A DNA stretch of 21,916 nt from Ornithoclostridium sp949298505 (GCA_949298505.1 CASFWW010000004.1:1-21916); one strand, 5' to 3'. Counted from the first letter of the stretch, positions 1 to 7,387 are shown. Notes: a model not told the origin generated them from the sequence alone. Made by a program: numbers and translations.

Positions 1-84
1 CCTTATCCCTCTGCCGGTAACGCATACCCTCACCGCAAAAGCCGCTGTAAAGGCGAACAAAATAAAAACCGCCGCATACTCCAT
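1..84 (-). CDS. possible N-terminus of a membrane protein, partial at left edge
   Basis: Reading the minus strand from an ATG at 84-82, the frame stays open for 28 codons to the window edge. It gives a short polar start followed by a hydrophobic run (about residues 4-22, Ala/Val/Phe/Leu-rich) and then Gly and Arg. That is the pattern of an N-terminal membrane anchor or signal segment. Against it, the upstream ribosome site is poor, and the ATG lies inside the loop of the terminator hairpin that ends the cyclophilin operon. T-rich DNA after a terminator tends to encode hydrophobic residues by chance. Product unknown. Confidence 0.25.
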   Translation of the reverse strand, partial: MEYAAVFILFAFTAAFAVRVCVTGRGIR

Positions 85-102
85 CTCAGATAGTATACGG
101 CG
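60..102 (-). terminator. intrinsic terminator of the rnj-cyclophilin operon
   Basis: An 11-bp stem (70-80 with 92-102) encloses an 11-nt loop. On the minus strand it is followed by a T-rich tract (TTTTTATTTTGTT). One pair is G-U on the minus strand but a C-A mismatch on the plus strand, so the element is built for minus-strand transcripts. It lies about 48 nt beyond the cyclophilin stop codon. Confidence 0.85.
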
Positions 103-149
103 AAGCCTTGATTTTGTCCTCGGTCAGACCTGTAAATTTATGGAAACTG

Positions 150-641
150 TCAGACTTTTTCTATCGTCTCGATCACAATGGGTTCACACGGCACGTCGTC
201 ATAATAACCGTACCTGCCCGTCTTTACTTCAGATATCCCGACGGCGACGTCAAGACTTTCCTTGTCGTCGAGTTTTCCGAACGCGGCGTATTCTCCGTCG
301 AGGAACGTGCAGTCGGCAACGCAGATGAAGAACTGTGAACTTGCGCTGTCCTTGACCTGAGTGCGCGCCATTGACAGCACTCCCGGCACGTGAGAAATAG
401 GATTCCTGACTCCGTTTGACGCAAACTCGCCCTTGACGGACCTGGCGCGTCTTTCTCTCATGGAAGCGTCCATGCCTCCGCCCTGGATCATAAACCCGGG
501 GATCACCCTGTGAAAAATAAGTCCGTCGAAAAACTTTTCATCGATCAGCGACGAGAAATTGGCGACGGTCAAAGGCGCCGCTTTTTCGTCAAGAGTTGCT
601 TTCATTTTCTTTCCGTTTTTGAGTTTTATAACGATTTTCAT
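150..641 (-). CDS. cyclophilin-type peptidyl-prolyl cis-trans isomerase
   Basis: This 163-residue protein should catalyse cis-trans isomerisation of X-Pro bonds during protein folding. It has the cyclophilin signature FHRVIPGFMIQGG (about residues 43-55, with catalytic Arg45 and the Gln), then the SxSSQFFI segment (about 99-106) and LDGEYAAFGKL (about 114-124), where many family members have LDGxxxVFG. There is no signal peptide, so it is cytoplasmic. The length is normal for a minimal single-domain bacterial cyclophilin. Its ATG follows a minus-strand AAGGAGACG ribosome site and lies 18 nt after the Dabb gene. It is the last gene of the operon, just before the terminator. The client protein cannot be told. 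Confidence 0.93.
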   Translation of the reverse strand: MKIVIKLKNGKKMKATLDEKAAPLTVANFSSLIDEKFFDGLIFHRVIPGFMIQGGGMDASMRERRARSVKGEFASNGVRNPISHVPGVLSMARTQVKDSASSQFFICVADCTFLDGEYAAFGKLDDKESLDVAVGISEVKTGRYGYYDDVPCEPIVIETIEKV

Positions 642-659
642 AACGTCTCCTTAAGTTTT

Positions 660-947
660 TTATTCGCAGAAATCCACACTGTGAGATCTTTCAACCACCG
701 TTTTCGCATATGCCAGTACGGGCAGATGGACGGGATGGACGGCGTATTTTTCAAGCGCTTCGGGGCTGTCCAGCGTGCATATCAGCGCAACGTCGTAGCT
801 TCTGCCTTCTTTTTTGTAGTCTTTGCCTGAGACAATATCGGAAAGACCTTCTATCTTCCCTTTCATTGAAAGGAATCTTGAGATCAGTTCGTCCGCTTCT
901 CCCTTGCAGTCCTCTTTGAGTCTGTACATCACAACGTGCTTTACCAT
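660..947 (-). CDS. Dabb-family (stress-responsive A/B barrel) small protein
   Basis: This 95-residue protein starts with the VKHVVMYRLKED strand typical of the Dabb family and carries the later VHPVHLPVLAYAK helix with conserved histidines. The family forms dimeric ferredoxin-like alpha/beta barrels. Its members range from plant stress proteins to enzymes such as olivetolic acid cyclase, but the function of bacterial single-domain members is mostly unknown. A minus-strand AAAGGAGAAAAT ribosome site precedes the ATG. The gene lies 13 nt after the glycosyltransferase and 18 nt before the cyclophilin, so it is co-transcribed. I cannot assign a substrate. Confidence 0.85.
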   Translation of the reverse strand: MVKHVVMYRLKEDCKGEADELISRFLSMKGKIEGLSDIVSGKDYKKEGRSYDVALICTLDSPEALEKYAVHPVHLPVLAYAKTVVERSHSVDFCE

Positions 948-960
948 ATTTTCTCCTTTT

Positions 961-2235
961 TTATTTATTCTCCGGGTTTTCCGCCTCGTCTGTGTTTTCC
1001 GGCTTGTCTGCGGTACCCGCAGCGGAATTACTTGCGCGTTCCGCCGCCGAGTCTGCGCGCACTTTGTTTATCGCGCAGCTTTGCTTGTATATCTCTTTTG
1101 CAAAGCCTTCTATCGCGTTCGCGTCGAAAAACTTGCGCTGATTGTAAAGATATTCCTGTTTTATATTGTTGTTATTTATAAAGCCGAGCACCGCCGTGGC
1201 AAGCTGTTCGTCTTTGCCGCCGCGCATCGCAAGCTGTTCTTCGGCAAGGAAAGTATGATTGCCTTTTTCGTTGTTGTTAAGGCTTCTTATCAACACGCAC
1301 GGGATATTTTTAGCAAAAACCTCATACATTGTGACCGTCGTAGGCGAACACACCATCACGTCAGTCACCGCATATATTTCGTTCATATCGTCCACTTTTC
1401 TGACTACGGTTATGTTGCTGTTATAGTTTTTCGCTTTGCAGTAAGTCAGCACGAATTTTTCTATCGAGCCGCTTCCGCCTGTGAGCACGATCAGATTGAG
1501 CCTGTCAGTATAAGGTACAAGCGTTGCGAACGCGTCTTTGACATAGCTCACGCCGTATCTTCCTCCACTGATGGTTACCGTGGGCAGATCGTTCTCTATT
1601 TTCAGCTTTTCCTTCGCCTCGTATCTGGGAACGTCGGTCAGTCTTTCTTCGTCGATAAGCGTGCCGCAGACGTACACCTTCTGTTCGTCCACTCTGTTGG
1701 CTATCAGCGCCTGCTTGATCACTTCGTTCTGGACGAAATAGCCGTCGCTCTGATAATTGATGTATGCCTTGTTGAGAGAAAAATCCGTAATCAGCGCATA
1801 GACCTTCACGTCGTTCATGGCGAGTCTCTGCTTGGCAAGAATCGCCTTGTTGTGCGCTTTGGGAGAAAGACATATCACGATTTCCGGGTTGAACCGCATG
1901 AATACGTTGTCCACCTTGTGGAATTTCTGGCGGAAATTCCTGGTCGGATTCTCCTCTTTCAGGTCACGTTCGTAAGGTTTGACGGTTTTGTTGATCTTCT
2001 TGGGCAGGAATTTTTCTCTGATCATCACTGCGAGACGGTTGAGCCACGCCATATTCCTTGCGGTGAAAACGTACGTGCTTCTGACGATCTGCGCAGAATA
2101 AAGATTGCTGTATCTGTCCTCGTCGACCGCAATGATGTCGCAGTCTGAATAGCGCTTGGTCATATAATTGCAGACGTCCCAGGCAACCGTATCGTACATT
2201 CCCTTTGTATAAAGGATAACTATCGTCTTTTTCAT
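961..2235 (-). CDS. GT-B glycosyltransferase of the MurG/UgtP (GT28-like) type
   Basis: This 424-residue protein resembles diacylglycerol glucosyltransferase and MGDG synthase-like enzymes. The N-terminal half has the NPEIVICLSPKAHNKAI and YALITDFSLNKAY segments, corresponding to the acceptor domain. The C-terminal half has the TVTISGGRYG donor-domain loop, VDDMNEIYAVTDVMVCSPTT and the EVFAKNIPCVLI segment. The usual K-P-G-G before the donor-site Thr/Glu is replaced by CSPTT, so the donor may differ from the usual UDP-sugar, or the activity may be altered. The last 35 residues are low-complexity (Ala, Glu, Asn, Asp) and probably disordered. The start overlaps the stop of the U32 gene by 4 nt (ATGA), which indicates translational coupling. 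Acceptor and product are not known. Confidence 0.75.
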   Translation of the reverse strand: MKKTIVILYTKGMYDTVAWDVCNYMTKRYSDCDIIAVDEDRYSNLYSAQIVRSTYVFTARNMAWLNRLAVMIREKFLPKKINKTVKPYERDLKEENPTRNFRQKFHKVDNVFMRFNPEIVICLSPKAHNKAILAKQRLAMNDVKVYALITDFSLNKAYINYQSDGYFVQNEVIKQALIANRVDEQKVYVCGTLIDEERLTDVPRYEAKEKLKIENDLPTVTISGGRYGVSYVKDAFATLVPYTDRLNLIVLTGGSGSIEKFVLTYCKAKNYNSNITVVRKVDDMNEIYAVTDVMVCSPTTVTMYEVFAKNIPCVLIRSLNNNEKGNHTFLAEEQLAMRGGKDEQLATAVLGFINNNNIKQEYLYNQRKFFDANAIEGFAKEIYKQSCAINKVRADSAAERASNSAAGTADKPENTDEAENPENK

Positions 2236-3467
2236 TTCAACACCCTCTTTCTAAGAATATCGTCTTTTTCCAGTCTGTATTCCGACGGCAGATAAACCGT
2301 CTGCTGAACGATTTTTGCGTCGTCTACGGGCTTTCCGTCCCCGTCTGTCATCCCTTCGACGGTGACCGTCTTGCCGAAATACCTTTCGTCGGGAGAAAGG
2401 ATCTCGAGCACGTCGCCCTTTCCGAACCTGTTTCTCTGCTGAAGCACGATCGCTTTTTTCTCCTCGTCGTAACCCAGCACGGACGCGGTAAACTCCCAGT
2501 CGCAACGCGGCTGTGACGTATCCGAGCATACCGTATCCTTTTCTCCGAAGTAGAACCCGGTCGTATAGTCTCTGTGGCTGTTCTTCTCCAGTTCCGCAGT
2601 CAGGATCCCGGGCACCGCGTAATTTTCGTCGGCAGTAAATCCGTCAATCGCTCTACGATAAGCGTTCACGACGCTTGCGACGTAATACTGCGATTTCATT
2701 CTGCCCTCTATCTTGAAAGAATACACTCCGCTCTTTATCAGCTCGCCTATATGCCCGAGCATGTTGAGATCCTTGCTGTTGAGAATATATGTGCCTCTGT
2801 CGTCCTCGTATATCGGAAGTCTTTCTCCCTTGCGGTTCTTTTCAGTTATTTCGTATTCCCAGCGGCAAGCCTGAACGCAGTCTCCTCTGTTCCCGCTCCT
2901 GCCGGCAAGCGCCGCGGAAAGCAGACATCTGCCGCTGTAAGATATGCACATCGCACCGTGAACGAACGCCTCGATCTGCACGTCGTCCGGCAGAAAGTCT
3001 CTGATCTCCCTGATCTCGGCAAGCGAAGTTTCTCTTGCGAGAACTATGCGTTTCGCGCCCTGATCCGCCCAGAATTTTGCGGCGTATTTATTCGTTGTAT
3101 TAGCCTGTGTGGAAATGTGTATCTCCAACACGGGCGCGTGTTTTTTGCAGAATCCTATCACTCCCGGATCAGTAACGATAACTCCGTGGACTCCCGCGTC
3201 CTGAAGAAATTTCAGGTAATCCGGAAGCCTTTCGAAATCCTGATTCTTCGCAAACACGTTCACCGCGACGTATATCTTTTTTCCGCGTTCAATGACATAC
3301 CTGCACGCCTTTGCGAGCTGATCTTCGGAAAAGTTCTTCGCGTTTGCTCTCAGCGAAAATTCGTTGCCTCCGACGTACACCGCGTCCGCGCCGAAATGAA
3401 GCGCCGTCTTGAGTTTTTCAAAATCTCCTGCCGGCGCCAGAAGTTCTGTTTTTACAGTTTCACGCAT
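2232..3467 (-). CDS. peptidase U32 family protein, TrhP-like tRNA U34 hydroxylation factor
   Basis: A 411-residue U32-family protein. It starts with ELLAPAGDFEKLKTAL and has the family signature EAFVHGAMCISYSGRCLLS at about 166-184. Four cysteines (174, 181, 197, 201) could hold an iron-sulfur cluster, as proposed for the RNA-modifying members. In Bacillus subtilis the U32 proteins YrrN and YrrO (TrhP1, TrhP2) make 5-hydroxyuridine at tRNA position 34 from prephenate-derived chemistry, and they are encoded next to YrrM (TrmR). The same adjacency here, with a 16-nt overlap with the TrmR-like gene, favours that role over protease or collagenase activity. Only one U32 gene is present, whereas B. 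subtilis has two. Confidence 0.85.
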   Translation of the reverse strand: MRETVKTELLAPAGDFEKLKTALHFGADAVYVGGNEFSLRANAKNFSEDQLAKACRYVIERGKKIYVAVNVFAKNQDFERLPDYLKFLQDAGVHGVIVTDPGVIGFCKKHAPVLEIHISTQANTTNKYAAKFWADQGAKRIVLARETSLAEIREIRDFLPDDVQIEAFVHGAMCISYSGRCLLSAALAGRSGNRGDCVQACRWEYEITEKNRKGERLPIYEDDRGTYILNSKDLNMLGHIGELIKSGVYSFKIEGRMKSQYYVASVVNAYRRAIDGFTADENYAVPGILTAELEKNSHRDYTTGFYFGEKDTVCSDTSQPRCDWEFTASVLGYDEEKKAIVLQQRNRFGKGDVLEILSPDERYFGKTVTVEGMTDGDGKPVDDAKIVQQTVYLPSEYRLEKDDILRKRVLK

Positions 3468-4072
3468 ACAGCCGTGCCGTCCTCCGTATCGTATACAGTA
3501 GTATCGAATTTATCCTTATCGCCTATCTTTTTCAGAAAAGCTCTCATATTGGTGACTATCGTCCTGTGTTTGTGCGGCGGGTACGCGTCGCCCTTAACGA
3601 GCCCTAAGTAATACACGTTATCAGCGAATACGATGCCGCCTTTTTCGAGAGAGGGATATACCGCGTCGAGATAGTCTGAATACCTGCTTTTAGCCGCGTC
3701 TATGAATACGAAACCGTACCTGTTTTCAGCCGCGAGCCTGCTTACGAGTTCGTCCGCGTAGCCGAGATAAGGATTTATCCTGTCCTCTATCCCGACCTCT
3801 TTCCAGAACGCTTTCGCTCTGTCAAGTCTTTCTTCGTCTTTCTCTATAGTATCTACGACAGCGCCCGTCTCCGTCGCCAGCCACGCGGTGGAAAACCCTA
3901 TCGCCGTGCCTATTTCGAGAATCCTCGAGCAGCGACTCTTTTTCGCGGCGTCCAGCAGAAGTTTAAGGCTTTCGGGTCTTATTATCGGGATATATTTTTC
4001 CCTCGCTTCGGCTTCGTAAGCGGGACTGAGCTGTCTTAGTTTTTCGGCGCATTCCGCGATATCGGGCATCAT
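3452..4072 (-). CDS. trmR: TrmR-like SAM-dependent tRNA 5-hydroxyuridine methyltransferase
   Basis: This 206-residue class I methyltransferase belongs to the metal-dependent COMT-like (methyltransf_3) family. The SAM loop is LEIGTAIGFST (about 52-62), with an acidic residue at Glu77 and metal ligands expected at Asp125 (FIDAAK) and Asp151-Asn152 (ADN). In B. subtilis the homologue YrrM/TrmR methylates ho5U34 to mo5U34 in tRNA. That reading fits here because the downstream overlapping gene is a TrhP-like U32 protein that would make the ho5U substrate. The ATG overlaps the RNase J stop codon by 4 nt (ATGA). A small-molecule catechol-type O-methyltransferase is the alternative, but the neighbourhood argues against it. 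Confidence 0.82.
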   Translation of the reverse strand: MMPDIAECAEKLRQLSPAYEAEAREKYIPIIRPESLKLLLDAAKKSRCSRILEIGTAIGFSTAWLATETGAVVDTIEKDEERLDRAKAFWKEVGIEDRINPYLGYADELVSRLAAENRYGFVFIDAAKSRYSDYLDAVYPSLEKGGIVFADNVYYLGLVKGDAYPPHKHRTIVTNMRAFLKKIGDKDKFDTTVYDTEDGTAVCVKL

Positions 4073-5727
4073 TCTACCTCAGTGATTATCGGCAGCACCA
4101 TAGGTCTCTGCTTGAGCTTTGCCGCGATATACTTTTCTATCTGGCGGCGGAGCGCGGACTTAAGCTTTCCTCTGTCCTTCGCGCCCTTGTAATTCGCCTT
4201 CTCCACGGTAGTGCATATCATGTCTTTTATCGGCTCCACGTGTTCTTCGGCTATCTGCAAGCCTCTAGTGATAATTTCGGGAGGAGCCAGAAGCGCGCTG
4301 TTTTCCAGCCCTATCGTGACCAGAAGTATAACGAAACCTTCGTTGCTAAGCTGCTGGCGGTCTTTAAGTACCAGGTTATCGACGTCCACGAGTCCGTCCA
4401 CGTATACGTTGCCCGCGGTGACGGTGCCCGTCTTTACCAGCTTTTTCTGTTTGAGTTCGAAGCAATCGCCTATTTCGGGGATCTTTATGTTATCCTCGTT
4501 CATACCGAGGCGCATAGCCAGTTCCTGATGCAATTTCAGATGACGGTATTCGCCGTGTACTGGGATGAAATACTGAGGATGAATAAGCCTTTGCATAAGC
4601 TTGAGCTCTTCCTTGCAGGCGTGACCCGACACGTGCAGCTCCGCAAGAGAGCCGTAAAGAACTCTCGCGCCGCGTTTGCACAGATTGTTGATGACGTTGT
4701 ATATCATCTTTTCATTGCCGGGGATAGGCGAAGAGGATATTACTACTACGTCCTGCCTGCCAACGCTGACTTTGTCGTCGCCCGATGCCATACGAGTGAG
4801 CGCGCTCATAGGTTCGCCCTGAGACCCTGTGGTGATTATGCAAAGTTCGCCCGGGGCGTATCTGCCGATCTTTTCAATGTCGACGATAGTGCCGTTGGTT
4901 GCATTCATGATACCGAGCTTGGTCGCGATCTCGCTGATGTTTTTCATGCTTCTTCCGTTGAAAGCGACCTTCCTGTTATACTTCTGACATATGTTAATTA
5001 TCTGCTGTATTCTGTTGACGTTTGAAGCGAAAGTCGCGATTATTATACGGCTGTCCGTATTCGCCGACACTATCTTATCCAGCGTTTCGCCGACCTTCTG
5101 CTCGCTCATGGTATAACCGTCGCGCTCGACGTTGGTCGATTCTCCCAGCATGAGTTTTACGCCCTTTTCTCCTATCGAAGCAAGGCGCAGAAGATCTATG
5201 CTCTCTCCGTCCAGAGGGGTATGGTCTACCTTGAAGTCTCCCGTATGGAAAACGACGCCGACAGGCGTGTTTATCGCAAGAGCGAACGCGCCCGATATGC
5301 TGTGAGTGACCTTTACGAATTCGACGTCGAAACAGCCGATATTCTTCGTATCGCCGCCCTTAACCGTGACAAGTTTGGGCGAAGTTATATTGTGTTCCTT
5401 GAACTTGTTCTTAAGCAGCGCGAGAGTAAGATCGCTGCCGTATATCTTCACGTTTTCAAGCCTGTCTTTGACAAGATACGGCACGCCGCCGATATGGTCT
5501 TCGTGTCCGTGAGTGAGGACGATACCTTTTATTTTGTCTATATTCTCGTCGATATAAGAAAAATCGGGAATTATCAGATCGACGCCCGGCGTATCGTAAG
5601 TGCCGAACATACATCCGCAGTCCACGATGAGTATGTTGTCGCCGTACTCTATCGCGGTCATGTTTTTTCCTATTTCTCCGACGCCGCCTAAGAATACCAC
5701 CTTAAGCGCCTTATATTTTTTTGCCAT
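4069..5727 (-). CDS. rnj: ribonuclease J
   Basis: A 552-residue metallo-beta-lactamase/beta-CASP RNase, the usual length for RNase J. It processes and degrades RNA by 5'-3' exonuclease and endonuclease activity in the cytoplasm. Motif 2 is HGHEDH (His73, His75, Asp77, His78), with further metal ligands at His142 (VTHSISG) and Asp164 (HTGDFK). Beta-CASP motifs include ATFASNVNRIQQ and SGHA, followed by the VPVHGEYRHL histidine and a C-terminal domain. The frame is open upstream to 5778. I chose the ATG at 5727 because GGAGG sits 6 nt before it and the protein then starts MAKKYKALKVVFLGG, as in the family. It is the first gene of the operon. Whether it is J1 or J2 cannot be decided. Confidence 0.96.
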   Translation of the reverse strand: MAKKYKALKVVFLGGVGEIGKNMTAIEYGDNILIVDCGCMFGTYDTPGVDLIIPDFSYIDENIDKIKGIVLTHGHEDHIGGVPYLVKDRLENVKIYGSDLTLALLKNKFKEHNITSPKLVTVKGGDTKNIGCFDVEFVKVTHSISGAFALAINTPVGVVFHTGDFKVDHTPLDGESIDLLRLASIGEKGVKLMLGESTNVERDGYTMSEQKVGETLDKIVSANTDSRIIIATFASNVNRIQQIINICQKYNRKVAFNGRSMKNISEIATKLGIMNATNGTIVDIEKIGRYAPGELCIITTGSQGEPMSALTRMASGDDKVSVGRQDVVVISSSPIPGNEKMIYNVINNLCKRGARVLYGSLAELHVSGHACKEELKLMQRLIHPQYFIPVHGEYRHLKLHQELAMRLGMNEDNIKIPEIGDCFELKQKKLVKTGTVTAGNVYVDGLVDVDNLVLKDRQQLSNEGFVILLVTIGLENSALLAPPEIITRGLQIAEEHVEPIKDMICTTVEKANYKGAKDRGKLKSALRRQIEKYIAAKLKQRPMVLPIITEVE

Positions 5728-5755
5728 TAAAGCCTCCGAAATCAAACTGTCACCG

Positions 5756-5771
5756 CACGCACGAACGCGTG
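5756..5771 (-). other. short hairpin in the rnj 5' leader
   Basis: A 5-bp inverted repeat (5756-5760 CACGC with 5767-5771 GCGTG, 6-nt loop) lies in the roughly 59-nt leader between the rnj promoter and its ribosome site. It could be a small 5' structure on the mRNA. It is too short for a confident regulatory claim. Confidence 0.3.
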
Positions 5772-5792
5772 AACGCATAATAATACATATAT

Positions 5793-5821
5793 ATTATAAT
5801 TAAATAATACATTCATGTCAA
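5793..5821 (-). promoter_or_regulatory. sigma-A promoter of the rnj operon
   Basis: On the minus strand a perfect -35 TTGACA (5821-5816) is separated by exactly 17 nt from a perfect -10 TATAAT (5798-5793). Transcription should begin near 5786, leaving a leader of about 59 nt before the RNase J ATG. Confidence 0.9.
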
Positions 5822-5879
5822 TAAATAATACCTGCGACAAAAGGCGTACTTTTATATTATGGACAAAATAACGCAGCTA

Positions 5880-5907
5880 TTGACAAAATCAGCTTATGTG
5901 CTATAAT
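5880..5907 (+). promoter_or_regulatory. strong sigma-A promoter with extended -10, for the zinc-ribbon gene
   Basis: TTGACA at 5880-5885, then 16 nt, then TATAAT at 5902-5907. The -10 is preceded by TG plus one base (TGCTATAAT, an extended -10). The start of transcription would be near 5914, giving a leader of only about 23 nt. It is divergent from the equally strong rnj promoter, with about 60 bp between the two -35 boxes. Confidence 0.9.
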
Positions 5908-5936
5908 GAAATAAAACAAAAAAGAGGTGTTGAATA

Positions 5937-6434
5937 ATGAACGAAGAAGAAATAAGAGAAGAAAAAATGCGCAAACATAAGCGCGTAAAAACAATTCTCA
6001 AAATAGCAGGTCTCATACTTATACCGGCGGGTCTCGTATTCGCGATAATAGGATTCGTGGATTTCTTCGGCGCAATGTCCGATTTCGAACAGCCGACGAA
6101 ATTCTGGTGCTTTTTCATCGGTTTCCCGATGATCGCAGTCGGCGGCATGCTGACGGCTATGGGCTTCCGCAGAGAGATAGCAAGCTATACGATGCGCGAA
6201 AGCGCCCCCGTTTTCAACGAAGCGGGAAAAGAGATACAACCGGGTATCAGATCAATAGCAGAAGCGGTAAAAAATACTGACGGGGTAACCTGCCCCGCTT
6301 GCGGAGCGCTTAACGACAAAGACAGCGCCTTCTGCAAAAAATGCGGCGCCGCTCTCACAAAAAAATGTCCTTCCTGCGGCGCGGATCTCGACGCGGACGC
6401 GGCGTTCTGCGATAAGTGCGGGACAAAACTTTAA
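5937..6434 (+). CDS. membrane protein with two C-terminal zinc ribbons
   Basis: A 165-residue protein. The N-terminus is charged (Glu, Lys, Arg), followed by two predicted membrane helices (about 20-42 and 57-77). After a linker there are two zinc-ribbon units of the zinc-ribbon_2/DZANK type: Cys119, 122, 133, 136 and Cys144, 147, 158, 161, each CPxCG...FCxKCG. The ribbons probably face the cytoplasm. The ribosome site is GAGGTG, about 10 nt before the ATG. The gene has its own strong promoter and terminator, so it is monocistronic. Proteins of this layout are common in Clostridia and mostly uncharacterised. I cannot assign a function. Confidence 0.85.
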   Translation: MNEEEIREEKMRKHKRVKTILKIAGLILIPAGLVFAIIGFVDFFGAMSDFEQPTKFWCFFIGFPMIAVGGMLTAMGFRREIASYTMRESAPVFNEAGKEIQPGIRSIAEAVKNTDGVTCPACGALNDKDSAFCKKCGAALTKKCPSCGADLDADAAFCDKCGTKL

Positions 6435-6454
6435 GCCGTAAATTAATAAAATCT

Positions 6455-6479
6455 CCGCCTGAAAAGGCGGCTTTTTTTG
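6455..6479 (+). terminator. bidirectional terminator between convergent genes
   Basis: CCGCCT (6455-6460) pairs with AGGCGG (6465-6470) across a GAAA tetraloop, followed by CTTTTTTTGTT on the plus strand. On the minus strand the same hairpin is followed by AGATTTTATT, so it can also end the nucleotidyltransferase transcript from 6523. Confidence 0.88.
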
Positions 6480-6522
6480 TTATATTACTTTTTTATCCGT
6501 CGCAACAAATCAGAGTTATCTG

Positions 6523-7236
6523 TCATATGCAAAACCCGAAGCGTTTGCCGTCGAGAGCGACGTCGTTGTTCGTCAGATAATAGGACGAAAGCGTTCCTAT
6601 GTCCGACCAGTAGCAGTCCGTCTTCATCGCGTACATATTCCCGATAAGCCTCGGAAACAAGTCTTTCGCAAAGTCGTATCTCACGTTTTCAGGCACTAAA
6701 TCAAGAGCTGCTTTGTCCATAACGTATACTCCCGTGTTCACGGTAAAAGACGACGGCGCCGACGGCTTTTCTTCAAAGCGGGTGATCTTACCGTTATTAT
6801 CGGTCTCGACTACGCCGAAAGACGACGGATTTTTCACTTCCTTCACCGCGACCGTAACCGCTCCGCCGTGATTTTCGTGAAAATTTACAAGCTCGCTATA
6901 ATCGATAGCCGTAAAAGCGTCTCCGCTTACGACAAGAAAAGGTCCGTCGTTGCCTTTTACCGCCGCGGCTACTCCGCCCGCTGTACCCATCGGAGTCTTT
7001 TCTACGAAATATTTTATCTTGACTCCGAGTTTGGAACCGTCTCCGAAATGTCTTATTATAACGGACGGACGATAACAAAGAGTCATCGATATATCCGTTA
7101 CGCCGCAGTTTTTAAGATGCTGAACCGTGTATTCCAGCACCGGTTTGTCTATAATTTTCACCATCGGTTTGGGTATCCTGTCCGTAAGAGGTCTCAGCCT
7201 TACTCCCATTCCTCCTGCCATTATCACCGCTTGCAT
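6523..7236 (-). CDS. sugar-phosphate nucleotidyltransferase (ManC/GlmU-N type)
   Basis: A 237-residue protein of the NTP-transferase family, which joins an NTP with a sugar-1-phosphate to give an NDP-sugar and pyrophosphate. It starts with the nucleotide-binding loop AVIMAGGMGVRLRPLT, then IPKPMVKI, with VVSGDAF as the metal-site Asp segment and FEEKP before NTGVYVM. It has only the catalytic core, with no C-terminal left-handed helix or phosphomannomutase-like domain. The closest reading is a mannose-1-phosphate guanylyltransferase-like or glucose-1-phosphate thymidylyltransferase-like enzyme, with specificity not readable. GGAGG lies 6-7 nt before the ATG. It stands alone, so no pathway context is available. 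Confidence 0.85.
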   Translation of the reverse strand: MQAVIMAGGMGVRLRPLTDRIPKPMVKIIDKPVLEYTVQHLKNCGVTDISMTLCYRPSVIIRHFGDGSKLGVKIKYFVEKTPMGTAGGVAAAVKGNDGPFLVVSGDAFTAIDYSELVNFHENHGGAVTVAVKEVKNPSSFGVVETDNNGKITRFEEKPSAPSSFTVNTGVYVMDKAALDLVPENVRYDFAKDLFPRLIGNMYAMKTDCYWSDIGTLSSYYLTNNDVALDGKRFGFCI

Positions 7237-7260
7237 AAATCCCTCCGCGTCGTTTTTGCT

Positions 7261-7266
7261 ATTATA
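7261..7266 (-). promoter_or_regulatory. -10 element of the nucleotidyltransferase gene
   Basis: A perfect minus-strand TATAAT lies 24 nt before the start codon. I find no good -35 box at 16-18 nt, so the promoter would be weak or activator dependent. Confidence 0.5.
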
Positions 7267-7310
7267 CGGAAAAATTTGTTAAAATATTCTCAATCCCTGC
7301 CGAAAATTTG

Positions 7311-7339
7311 TTGCGCGCGCGCGAGTATAGGCGTATAAT
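7311..7339 (+). promoter_or_regulatory. sigma-A promoter of serC-serA
   Basis: TTGCGC at 7311-7316, 17 nt, then TATAAT at 7334-7339. The leader of about 40 nt is very AT-rich (7339-7375) and has no riboswitch or T-box structure that I can recognise. Confidence 0.7.
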
Positions 7340-7387
7340 TATATATAATTAATTTATATTATTAATATTTTTAAAGGAAGGATATAT

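Noticed and set aside
823..2148. A 441-codon plus-strand open frame opposite the glycosyltransferase
   Set aside because: Antisense shadow of a well-supported gene. The His/Val/Phe/Arg-rich product has no domain pattern and no ribosome site.
2232..3467. Calling the U32 protein a collagenase or secreted protease
   Set aside because: It has no signal peptide. The trmR overlap and the cysteine cluster point to RNA modification, as known for TrhP/RlhA-type U32 proteins.
2574..3611. A 345-codon plus-strand frame across the U32 gene and the end of trmR
   Set aside because: It crosses two real overlapping genes on the opposite strand and shows no conserved motif.
5728..5778. An upstream in-frame ATG for RNase J at 5778
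   Set aside because: It would add 17 unconserved residues and has no ribosome site. The ATG at 5727 has GGAGG at ideal spacing.
7340..7387. A riboswitch or T-box leader for the serine genes
   Set aside because: The leader is only about 40 AT-rich bases with no specifier loop, antiterminator or terminator structure.
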